A DNA stretch of 64,000 bases from Nocardioides sp. WS12 (GTDB taxonomy: Bacteria; Actinomycetota; Actinomycetes; Propionibacteriales; Nocardioidaceae), in NCBI RefSeq assembly GCF_014108865.1, contig NZ_CP053928.1, forward strand, positions 4,154,001-4,218,000, in the 5' to 3' direction. This document shows positions 43,117-50,244 of this stretch, in pieces. The translations under genes and the position numbers were made by a program. The first letter of the stretch is position 1; each line of letters starts with the position of its first letter. Below the pieces are notes generated by a model. The model had not been told where the DNA came from, made no database searches, and saw only the letters and a program-made list of their open reading frames with translations.

Positions 43117-44393
43117 GAGAACTCCCTCCGACGCTCGCCGATACCTCGAGTAACAGCCGCGGCCGCCAGCACACCGAGCAGCAGCGTGACGCCACTCAGG
43201 ATCAGTGCCAGAGTCCGGCCGCTGCGAAGGTCGTCGGTGACGTTCTCGCCCGCGGTGGCCACGATCTCCTTCGATGCGCTGTCGAACCGGTCGAGCGCAG
43301 CAGAGGATCCTTCCGTATCGGGAGTCGTCGCGAGGTCGCGTGCCGCGGCCCAGTCGCCGCTGTCATCGAGCTCGACGATCTTCTGATGGACAGCCTTGTA
43401 GTCCGTCCAGGACTCCCCGGTGTCACGCCTGAGCGATGCTTCCACCGACTTCGCGGACTCCCCCCACTGCGCCTCGAATGCCGGGCCAGATCCGCGCTTG
43501 ATGAGCCGCAGGCTCTCGATTGCCTTGGAGTCGTTCGCTGCAGTACGCGCGTCCGCCTGATCAATCGCCACGGCAAGGTCACCGCCGCGCAAGCTGTCAT
43601 TCGAATTATCGCGCAGCAGTGCGGCGAATGCCGTCACGACGGTGACGACAAGCACGATCACCGCCGCGATGGCGAGGCCCTTGTTGATCCGACGACGGAA
43701 GTGTTGCGCCAACTGACGGTTGAGCCAGACGAGCGCCACCAGAGCGAGGATCCCGAGCACGAACAGCCAGAACGGGTGCTGCCCGGCCATGGCGCCCTCC
43801 GCCCGATCGGTGTTGGCCTTCACCAAGGCGTCGAGGATTGGCAGTGCCTCGCCCCGCAGGGCACTGCTCGCACCGCCGAGGTACTCCGCACCGACGGGAA
43901 AGCCCTGCCGGTTGTTGTCGCGGGCTTGGGCGACCGCTGTGGCGTAGTTGGCTACCTGCACATTGAGGTCCGCGAGGACCGCGCGATCAGCGGGCTGGGC
44001 ATCGGCGGCATCGGTGATGTTGCGCAGCACCGACGCGATCGCGTCGTCGTACTCCTTGCGCTGGTCGGGGTCTTCAAGACCACCGACAAGGAACGCATTC
44101 GTCGCGAGGGCGTCGGCGCGGAGCAGCGAGGACTGGATCTCCTGGACCCGCACCAGTTGCTCGGTGTCGTCGGCCGCTCGACCGTCGGACTGCCAACCAA
44201 GGAACTGCATCAGTGCGCTCAGGATCCCGAACAGGATCGCGACGGACATGCCGATCAACTGCCAGCGGTTCAGCAGCGCGGGGGTGTCGACGAGACCTGG
44301 TGCGGGCTGGACTGCGGTCGCCTGCGCCGGCGCGGGTGCCGGTGCGGCAGCCGGGGGCGGCGGTGCCGCCTGGGGGGTGGCGGTCTGGCTCAC
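43113..44393 (-). CDS. glnX: GlnX-type four-helix transmembrane signalling protein
   Basis: A 426-residue membrane protein with four predicted helices (about 46-66, 208-225, 239-260 and 403-421). They leave two large extracytoplasmic helical domains (about 67-207 and 261-402), like duplicated sensor domains. The N-terminus is Pro/Ala-rich and cytoplasmic. Size, topology and place next to glnH and pknG match mycobacterial GlnX (Rv0412c), which relays GlnH ligand binding to PknG. GTG at 44393 overlaps the AAA ATPase stop (GTGA). Sequence similarity to GlnX is inferred, not measured. Confidence 0.88.
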   Translation of the reverse strand: MSQTATPQAAPPPPAAAPAPAPAQATAVQPAPGLVDTPALLNRWQLIGMSVAILFGILSALMQFLGWQSDGRAADDTEQLVRVQEIQSSLLRADALATNAFLVGGLEDPDQRKEYDDAIASVLRNITDAADAQPADRAVLADLNVQVANYATAVAQARDNNRQGFPVGAEYLGGASSALRGEALPILDALVKANTDRAEGAMAGQHPFWLFVLGILALVALVWLNRQLAQHFRRRINKGLAIAAVIVLVVTVVTAFAALLRDNSNDSLRGGDLAVAIDQADARTAANDSKAIESLRLIKRGSGPAFEAQWGESAKSVEASLRRDTGESWTDYKAVHQKIVELDDSGDWAAARDLATTPDTEGSSAALDRFDSASKEIVATAGENVTDDLRSGRTLALILSGVTLLLGVLAAAAVTRGIGERRREFS

Positions 44394-46042
44394 GATTCCT
44401 CCTGGGTCTCGACAGGCTCGACCAACGGGGTCGGTTCAGGGGCCGGGCGGGCGGCCGTGGCGTCGTCGCCGAACGGGTCGACCGGTTCGGCCGGCGCGGC
44501 GTCCTCGGGCGGTACGACGACGCCGTCCTCGACGGCAGGCTCGGCCGACGCCTCGTTCGGGTCGACCACGAGGTCGTCCGGTTCGAGGGTGCGCAACTGC
44601 TCGAGCGTCGGCTCGGTGATCTCCCGCAACCGCCAGGCGTGGTGGCCGATGGCCGCCTCCAACAGGTTGCGGACGAAGCGCGCGTTGCCGAACGACGGGC
44701 CGCGGTGGGCCTCGCCGAGGATCTCGCGCAGCCGGGCAACCACGTCGTCACCGGCGTCGTAATCGGCGCCCTTGGCCATGCCGGCGAAGATCTCGGCCAG
44801 CTCGTCGTCGGTGTAGTCGGCGAAGTCGATGGTGGTGCGGAACCGGCTCTCGAGGCCGGGGTTCTCCGAGATGAAGATGGCCATCGGGAGCGGGTAGCCG
44901 GCGACGATGACGACGAGGTCGTCGCGCTTGTCCTCCATCTCCTTCACCAGGGTGTCGATGGCTTCCTTGCCGTACTGGTCACCCGAGAGCGAGTACGCCT
45001 CGTCGATGAACAGCACACCGCCCTCGGCGGACTTCACCAGCTCGGCCGTCTTCTGGGCGGTCTGCCCGAGGTAGCCGGCGACCAGCTCGGACCGGTCGCA
45101 CTCGACGAGCTGACCCTTGGAGAGCAGCCCGAGGGCGCGGTAGATGCCGGCCACCAGTCGCGCGACCGTGGTCTTGCCGGTGCCGGGGTTGCCGTTGAAG
45201 ACGAGGTGCCGCGTGATGGTCGGGCTCTCGAGGCCGGCCTTCTTCCGCAGCCCCTCCACCCGGAGTACGGCGGCCTGCCGGTGGATCTCGCCCTTCACGT
45301 TCTTCAGGCCGGTGAGGGCGTCCAGCTCGGCGAGGAGTTCTTCGACGCTCTTCGTCGGCTCCTCGGGCTCGGGCTCCTCGACGACCGGGGTCTCCGGTTC
45401 GGCGGCCTGGGCCTGTGTCCCCTCGGTGGTTTCGAGGCTCGGTGCTGGCGCACCTCGCACCTCAACCAGCGACGGGTCCGGCGGCACGGCGCCGTCCAGC
45501 GCACCCAGCTGGCGTCGTACCTGCTCACCGACGCGACGGACCTGGTCGAGCATGTCGTCACCGAAACCGGGGACCGGCTGGCGCTCGGGGAGGTCGAACG
45601 CTCCCCTGCCCGACGCGGGACCTTCGAGATTGCGGACGGTGAACCCGCCACCCAGTTGCGCGGTCGTCACCGTCGTTGCGGCACCGATCGCGTCAGGACC
45701 GGGCTCCCCCAGTGCGCTCCCGGCGAGGGCCACGTCGGCCAGTGCGCCGGCGTAGTCAGCCGAGTGCGTCGACTTCGCCAGCAGCAACTGCGCCATCAGC
45801 GGCGTCGGGCCGGCGCGGAACCGGTTGCCCCGCTTGGCCGCCTGGGCGTGCTCCTCGGCCGAGACCGCGCGACCGGTCTGCTCCGACCACACCACGAACG
45901 CACCGCGGGAGCGCTCGGACACGGTCGCTGCCACGGCCTCGCCCTCAGCGCGTGCGGCCGTCTCGTCGACGCCAGCAGCGCGGGCCGCAGCGACGAGCGC
46001 GGCGAGCGCGGCGGCCAGGGTCGTCGTACCGGAGTTCTTCAC
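44390..46042 (-). CDS. CbxX/EccA-like AAA ATPase
   Basis: A 550-residue protein. The N-terminal half (1-230) is a helical domain resembling none I recognise, followed by an acidic linker. The AAA module begins near 236 with ALTGLKNVKGEIHRQ. Walker A is GNPGTGKTT (284-292), Walker B LFIDEAYSLSGD, and sensor/arginine elements are in FRTTIDFADYT. This is the CbxX/CfxQ type, also used in type VII secretion EccA and in Rubisco activases. It may remodel a partner in the PknG complex. Two stretches (191-206 and the last 12 residues) come from REP-like repeats. GTG start overlaps the upstream stop. Confidence 0.92.
   Translation of the reverse strand: MKNSGTTTLAAALAALVAAARAAGVDETAARAEGEAVAATVSERSRGAFVVWSEQTGRAVSAEEHAQAAKRGNRFRAGPTPLMAQLLLAKSTHSADYAGALADVALAGSALGEPGPDAIGAATTVTTAQLGGGFTVRNLEGPASGRGAFDLPERQPVPGFGDDMLDQVRRVGEQVRRQLGALDGAVPPDPSLVEVRGAPAPSLETTEGTQAQAAEPETPVVEEPEPEEPTKSVEELLAELDALTGLKNVKGEIHRQAAVLRVEGLRKKAGLESPTITRHLVFNGNPGTGKTTVARLVAGIYRALGLLSKGQLVECDRSELVAGYLGQTAQKTAELVKSAEGGVLFIDEAYSLSGDQYGKEAIDTLVKEMEDKRDDLVVIVAGYPLPMAIFISENPGLESRFRTTIDFADYTDDELAEIFAGMAKGADYDAGDDVVARLREILGEAHRGPSFGNARFVRNLLEAAIGHHAWRLREITEPTLEQLRTLEPDDLVVDPNEASAEPAVEDGVVVPPEDAAPAEPVDPFGDDATAARPAPEPTPLVEPVETQEES
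44405..44423. repeat. REP-like palindrome (family B) at the AAA gene 3' end
   Basis: GTCTCGACAGGCTCGACCA, read on the minus strand as LVEPVETQ near the C-terminus of the AAA protein, just before its stop codon. Confidence 0.7.
45428..45470. repeat. REP-like element (family A variant) inside the AAA gene
   Basis: 43 bp matching the copy at 59819 except that GTG and CAC are added on the two sides of the central CTGGCG. The two additions are complementary, lengthening the stem. It is translated in frame as residues about 191-206 of the AAA protein. Confidence 0.75.
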
Positions 46043-46560
46043 GGTGCTCCCAGGGTGAGGTCGGGGCCACCGTCGGACGCGTGGCCGAACTTCGCGGCGA
46101 GGAACTGCCCGTGGGCGACCAGGGCCTGGGCGTCCGCGCGGTTCGCGGCATCGAAGATCTTGTCCATGGTGGACCCGAGCAGTTCGAGTTGCTCGATGAG
46201 GATCACCAAGGCGGTCTTGTGGCCGTCGATCGGCCGGGTGTCGGCCCAGTCGCGCGGCAACCGGAGGTAGCCACCGACGGCCTCAGGCAGGTAGTCGGTC
46301 GCGGTCGCCACCACGGAGTAGCTCTCCATGCTGCCGAGCCCGAGCTGCCGCAGCCGCGGCAGCGTCTGGTGGATGGTCTGCGCGATCCGGACCACCCGCG
46401 AGATGACCACGGGCGGCGCGTTGCCCTCGCGCAGCATGGCGTTGACCCGGTTCAGCGCAGCAAGGATGTCCTGCTCGGTCGGCGCCGGCGGGACGACGTA
46501 CCCCGACTCCACCACCTTCCCGGAACCCCGGGCACGCTGCCACCACGACTTCATTCCCAC
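46039..46560 (-). CDS. 173-residue helical protein of the PknG operon, unknown
   Basis: A soluble, mostly helical protein: TEQDILAALNRVNAMLREG, IAQTIHQTLPRLRQLG, then DGHKTALVILIEQLELLGS. No motif recognised. It lies between the TelA-like gene (33 nt upstream) and the AAA gene (GTGA overlap), so it should be made with them; a small partner of the TelA-like protein is a fair guess. GTG at 46560 is used; ATG at 46554 is an equally possible start. Confidence 0.8.
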   Translation of the reverse strand: MGMKSWWQRARGSGKVVESGYVVPPAPTEQDILAALNRVNAMLREGNAPPVVISRVVRIAQTIHQTLPRLRQLGLGSMESYSVVATATDYLPEAVGGYLRLPRDWADTRPIDGHKTALVILIEQLELLGSTMDKIFDAANRADAQALVAHGQFLAAKFGHASDGGPDLTLGAP

Positions 46561-46592
46561 GCGATGATCGTCCTGCCTGCTCGTCGCCCGAG

Positions 46593-47822
46593 TCAGGAGA
46601 TGTTGAGCGTGCCGGCGGCGTTGCGGGAGTCGTGCTGCTGCACCCGCTCGATGTAGGCCTTGGACTTCTGCACCTCGGTCTCGAGGACACCGATCGTGGT
46701 CGACATGTTGTCGAGGGCCTTGAGCTTGAACTCGTCGATCGAGTCCATGGTGGCGTAGATGTTGGCGAACGCCGCCTGCAACTGCTCCATGCCGATCGTC
46801 GAGGACGCCGCCTGCTCCTGGATCGCAGCGGAGTTCTCCTTGAGCATCTCCGAGGTGCGCTGGATCATGTTCGACGTCGTGGTGTTGAGCGCGGTGATCT
46901 GGTCGAGCACGAGCTTCTGGTTGTTCAGCGCCTGCGCCACGATGACGGCAGTCCGCAGCGCGGACATCGTCGTGGTGGACGCCCGGTCGACACCCTTGAT
47001 GAGCTCGATGTTGTTCTTGATGATGATGTCGATCGCCAGGTAGGCCTGGATCGACACCGCGAGCTGCGTCAGCAGGTCCTGGTGCTTCTGGCGGACGTAG
47101 AACAGCACGTCCTGCGACAGCGTCTTGGCGGTGTCCGGGTCACTGAGTTCGAGCTCGGCGATGCGGGCCGACAGCTTCGTGTCGAGCTTCTCGGCGACGT
47201 AGATGTACTGGTTGAGGCGACCCATGACCGACCACAGGTTCGTCTTCTCGAGGTTGAGCGCGACGTTGTCCCGGGTCAGCTCGTCCTGCCCGCTGCGCAG
47301 CGAGTGCAGGATGCCGTTGAGCTGGCTCTGCGAGGACTGGTACTTGCGGAAGTAGTCCTCGATCTTGTCGTTGAAGGGCAGCTTGTCGAACCACTTCTTG
47401 ACACCGGTGGCCTGCCCGGGGTCGAGGTCCTCGACCGTACGACGCAGTTCGAGCAGCGTCTTGCCGACCTTGGAACCCTGCGCGATGCCGCCTTCCTTGA
47501 GCGCCATCACCGGCTTGTCGAGCATCCGGTTGGACGTCTCGGCGGCCTTGCGGATGTCCGCGTCACCCATGGTGCGAACGTTCTCGGCCTGTGCCGCGAA
47601 CTCCGGACTGCCGGCCTTCGTGCTGGTCAGCGCGGTCAGGAAGTTGTCGACCTTGGCATCCAGTTCGGGCACCATCGCAGCCGCAACCTGCGGCGCCATC
47701 TTCGGCGCTGCGGTCTCGACGACGGGCGCGGCCGCTTCCGGCGCAGTCAGCGTCAGAACGGCCTCGGGGGGTGCGAGCGGACTGGGCTCGGGGGCAGGGG
47801 CCTGGGAACCGTCGGTGGTCAT
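46593..47822 (-). CDS. TelA-family (toxic anion resistance) protein
   Basis: A 409-residue cytoplasmic protein. After a Pro/Ala-rich tail comes the long helical TelA domain (about 90-400), with KVGKTLLELRRTVEDLDPGQ, DKIEDYFRKYQSSQSQLN and HQDLLTQLAVSIQAYLAID. TelA proteins are linked to tellurite and envelope stress in other bacteria, but their biochemistry is unclear. This is the first gene of the ten-gene operon. The ATG lies 7 nt after TAGGCT, so the whole operon probably starts as a leaderless mRNA. Tellurite resistance should not be assumed. Confidence 0.92.
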   Translation of the reverse strand: MTTDGSQAPAPEPSPLAPPEAVLTLTAPEAAAPVVETAAPKMAPQVAAAMVPELDAKVDNFLTALTSTKAGSPEFAAQAENVRTMGDADIRKAAETSNRMLDKPVMALKEGGIAQGSKVGKTLLELRRTVEDLDPGQATGVKKWFDKLPFNDKIEDYFRKYQSSQSQLNGILHSLRSGQDELTRDNVALNLEKTNLWSVMGRLNQYIYVAEKLDTKLSARIAELELSDPDTAKTLSQDVLFYVRQKHQDLLTQLAVSIQAYLAIDIIIKNNIELIKGVDRASTTTMSALRTAVIVAQALNNQKLVLDQITALNTTTSNMIQRTSEMLKENSAAIQEQAASSTIGMEQLQAAFANIYATMDSIDEFKLKALDNMSTTIGVLETEVQKSKAYIERVQQHDSRNAAGTLNIS

Positions 47823-47835
47823 GAGGGGGAGCCTA
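47823..47835 (-). promoter_or_regulatory. Leaderless promoter of the ten-gene PknG operon
   Basis: TAGGCT (47830-47835) followed by 7 nt and the ATG of the TelA-like gene. No Shine-Dalgarno can fit. All later genes overlap or nearly touch, with no other clear promoter before 35455. Confidence 0.6.
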
Positions 47836-47862
47836 TCCAGCCACCCCCCGCTTCATGCAGGG

Positions 47863-48591
47863 TCAGGCGACGATTTCAGGGGCAGTCTCGGGGGCATCCC
47901 CGGGCATCCCCGACTGCAGGTCCGCCTGCAGCTCGATGAGGAACAGCGGCATCAGCCACTGGGCGATCGGACCGATGGTCAACGCGAAGACGACAGTGCC
48001 GAGGCCCAAGGTGCCCCCGAGCACCAGGCCGATGACGACCACGCCGACCTCGAGGACGGTGCGGACCAGCCGGATGGAGAGGCCGGTACGGCGGTGGAGC
48101 CCGGTCATCAGGCCGTCACGGGGGCCGCGGCCCAACTGCGCACCGATGTAGAGCGCCGTGGCCAGGCCGCACAGCAGGACGCCGCCGACCATCAGGCCGA
48201 TCCGGGCCGCGAGGTTGTCGGGCGCGTCGAACACGGCGAGCGTCGCGTCCGCGGACATGCCCACGACGAGCGCGTTCGCGATGGTGCCGACGCCCGGCTT
48301 CTCCCGCAGCGGGATCCAGAACACCAGCACCACGAAGCTGAACAGCACGACCGCCTGCCCGAGGGTGATCGGCACGTGGCGGATGAAGCCCGAGTGCAGC
48401 ACGTCCCACGGCGCCAGGCCGATGTCGCCCAACACCATCATCGCCAGGCTGACCCCGTAGAGCGCCAGCCCGAGGAACAGCTGCGCGAGGCGTCGTACGA
48501 GACGGCCGGCACGCAGCTGCGCGATCGGGCCGAGGTCGACGAGTGCGGGCGTGGGCGAGGGCGTGGGCGAGGGGTGGACGGCCAAGGACAT
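47863..48591 (-). CDS. YczE/YitT-like integral membrane protein
   Basis: A 242-residue membrane protein with about five helices, beginning RRLAQLFLGLALYGVSLAMMVLG. The pattern GLAPWDVLHSGF, GTIANALVVG and GRGPRDGLMTGLHRRTG is that of the YczE family. Genes of this family often stand next to MocR/GntR-aminotransferase regulators, as here. ATG at 48591 has GGGGAG upstream; the longer frame overlaps the MocR promoter. It may be a small-molecule exporter or channel, but the substrate is unknown. Confidence 0.87.
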   Translation of the reverse strand: MSLAVHPSPTPSPTPALVDLGPIAQLRAGRLVRRLAQLFLGLALYGVSLAMMVLGDIGLAPWDVLHSGFIRHVPITLGQAVVLFSFVVLVFWIPLREKPGVGTIANALVVGMSADATLAVFDAPDNLAARIGLMVGGVLLCGLATALYIGAQLGRGPRDGLMTGLHRRTGLSIRLVRTVLEVGVVVIGLVLGGTLGLGTVVFALTIGPIAQWLMPLFLIELQADLQSGMPGDAPETAPEIVA

Positions 48592-48607
48592 GCTTCCACT
48601 CTCCCCG

Positions 48608-48645
48608 GGATTGGACTGTTGCCAAATAGCCAATCCAGTTACAGT
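48608..48645. promoter_or_regulatory. Operator and MocR promoter between divergent genes
   Basis: Arms GGATTGG (48608-48614) and CCAATCC (48630-48636) form an inverted repeat in the 61-bp divergent region. TACAGT (48640-48645) is 7 nt before the mocR-like ATG, making that transcript leaderless. The inverted repeat would lie over the -35 area and suits autoregulation by the MocR protein. Confidence 0.55.
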
Positions 48646-48652
48646 GGCCTGC

Positions 48653-50107
48653 ATGGAGCAGTCCACTTTCCTCGCAGCCTCGCGACTCGCCACCCTGGTC
48701 GAAGGGTTCGACCGCTCCCCCGCGTACGTCGGCCTGGCCGACGCCCTGCGCGAACTGATCGGCGACGGCCGGATCGCCTATGGCACCCGTCTGCCCAGCG
48801 AGCGCGACCTCACCGACGCGCTCGGCGTCTCCCGGACCACCGTCACGCGTGCGTACGCCGTCCTCCGCGACACCGCCTACGCCCAGGCCCAGCAGGGCAG
48901 CGGCACCTTCACCCGCCTGCCGGGTGGGCCGACCCGCGCCCTCGACCGCGCCCTGTGGCCGACCGACGTCAGCGAGGGCGTGATCGACCTCGTCTGCGCC
49001 GCCGCCACCGCACCGCCCGGCATTGCCGCGGCCTACACCGAAGCCGCGGCCGAACTACCCGCCCATCTCGGCGGCCACGGCTACTACCCCGCCGGCATGC
49101 CCGCCCTGCAAGCCGCTATCGCTGCGTCGTACGACGCCCGGGGGTTGCCGACCGCACCGGAACAGATCATCGTCACACCGGGCGCGCTGGCCGCGACCGC
49201 AGTGATCGGCAGCGCCCTGGTCGGCCCCCGGGACCGGGTGCTGGTCGAGTCACCCACCTATCCGAACGCCGTACAGGCACTGCGGACCGGCGGCGGGCGA
49301 CTCACGTCGATCCCCCTCGATCCGTCGGGCTGGGATCTCGACGCAGTGGCCCAGGTGCTGGGTCGGACCAGTCCGCGTCTCGTCCACGTGATGCCCGACT
49401 TCCACAACCCGACCGGGCTGGTGATGACGGAGGCCGAGCGCGCGACGTACGCGAAGACACTGGCCCGCAACGACGCCACTGCGGTGGTCGACGAGGCCCA
49501 CCACCTGCTTCGCCTGGACGATGCGCCCGCGCTGCGTCCGTTCGCGTGCTTCAGCAAGGACGCCGTCACGGTGGGCAGCGCCAGCAAGAGCGTGTGGGGC
49601 GGCCTGCGACTGGGCTGGATCCGCGCACCCCACGCGCTCGTCGACCGCCTGACCCGGGCCCGGGTCGGCCTCGACCTCGGCGCCCCGGTGCTCGAGCAAC
49701 TGGTGCTGACCCGCCTGCTCAACGGGGACCACGACGCCATGGTGGCCCTGCAGCGCGACCGACTGCGGACGCAGCGCGACGCCCTCGCCACGGCCGTGGC
49801 GACGACACTGCCCGACTGGACCTTCCGGATGCCGGCAGGCGGGATGGCGCTGTGGCTCCAGCTTCCCTCAGCAGGCGCGACGGCCCTGTCCGTGGAAGCC
49901 GAGCGACACGGCGTACTCCTGGCGCCCGGTCCGTCGTTCGCCCCGGAGGGGGGCCTGGACCGGTACCTGCGCATCCCCTACGCCGTTGACGCACCCCAGT
50001 TGGTGGAGGCGGTCAACCGGATCGCGGCGGCCTGGGCCGTCGTCGAACGAACCGCCGCCCCCCGCTCCACGAAGCGGAGCGGGAAGGCGAGCGTTCTCGT
50101 CGCCTGA
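48653..50107 (+). CDS. MocR-family regulator (GntR-type HTH fused to aminotransferase domain)
   Basis: A 484-residue protein. The N-terminal winged helix (about 20-90) reads LADALRELIGDGRIAYGTRLP, then SERDLTDALGVSRTTVTRAY and QQGSGTF. An aminotransferase class I/II fold (about 120-470) carries HNPTG, VDEAHHLL and the PLP-lysine region GSASKSVWGGLRLGW. Such proteins sense PLP or an amine and control adjacent genes, here probably the divergent YczE-like membrane protein. PdxR-type control of vitamin B6 is possible but no pdx genes are near. The ATG is 7 nt after TACAGT. Confidence 0.92.
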   Translation: MEQSTFLAASRLATLVEGFDRSPAYVGLADALRELIGDGRIAYGTRLPSERDLTDALGVSRTTVTRAYAVLRDTAYAQAQQGSGTFTRLPGGPTRALDRALWPTDVSEGVIDLVCAAATAPPGIAAAYTEAAAELPAHLGGHGYYPAGMPALQAAIAASYDARGLPTAPEQIIVTPGALAATAVIGSALVGPRDRVLVESPTYPNAVQALRTGGGRLTSIPLDPSGWDLDAVAQVLGRTSPRLVHVMPDFHNPTGLVMTEAERATYAKTLARNDATAVVDEAHHLLRLDDAPALRPFACFSKDAVTVGSASKSVWGGLRLGWIRAPHALVDRLTRARVGLDLGAPVLEQLVLTRLLNGDHDAMVALQRDRLRTQRDALATAVATTLPDWTFRMPAGGMALWLQLPSAGATALSVEAERHGVLLAPGPSFAPEGGLDRYLRIPYAVDAPQLVEAVNRIAAAWAVVERTAAPRSTKRSGKASVLVA

Positions 50108-50110
50108 GCG

Positions 50111-50241
50111 CGACTTGGGGTTTGTGACCGCCGACTTGGGGTTTGTGACCGCCGACTTGGGGTTTGCCGCAGCGCCGTACGACGACAAGTCACCACTCGG
50201 AGGAGGGAAACCCCAACTCGCGCGCTACAAACCCCAACTCG
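50111..50241. repeat. Inverted array of 21-bp-spaced repeats between convergent genes
   Basis: CGACTTGGGGTTT occurs at 50111, 50132 and 50153, each 21 bp apart. The complementary word AAACCCCAACTCG occurs at 50208 and 50229, also 21 bp apart. The arms can pair with one mismatch per unit around a loop of about 42 nt. It fills the gap between the mocR-like and serA stop codons. It could act as a two-way transcription end, or as a protein-binding array with two-helical-turn phasing. Confidence 0.75.
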
Positions 50242-50244
50242 CGC

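Noticed and set aside
46593..47822. Tellurite-resistance operon
   Set aside because: The first gene is TelA-like, but terB, terC, terD and terE are absent and the operon is dominated by PknG signalling genes, so tellurite resistance is not supported as the function.
50111..50241. Possible short CRISPR array
   Set aside because: Only three direct and two inverted 13-nt units, with near-identical 8-nt gaps rather than unique spacers, and no cas genes.
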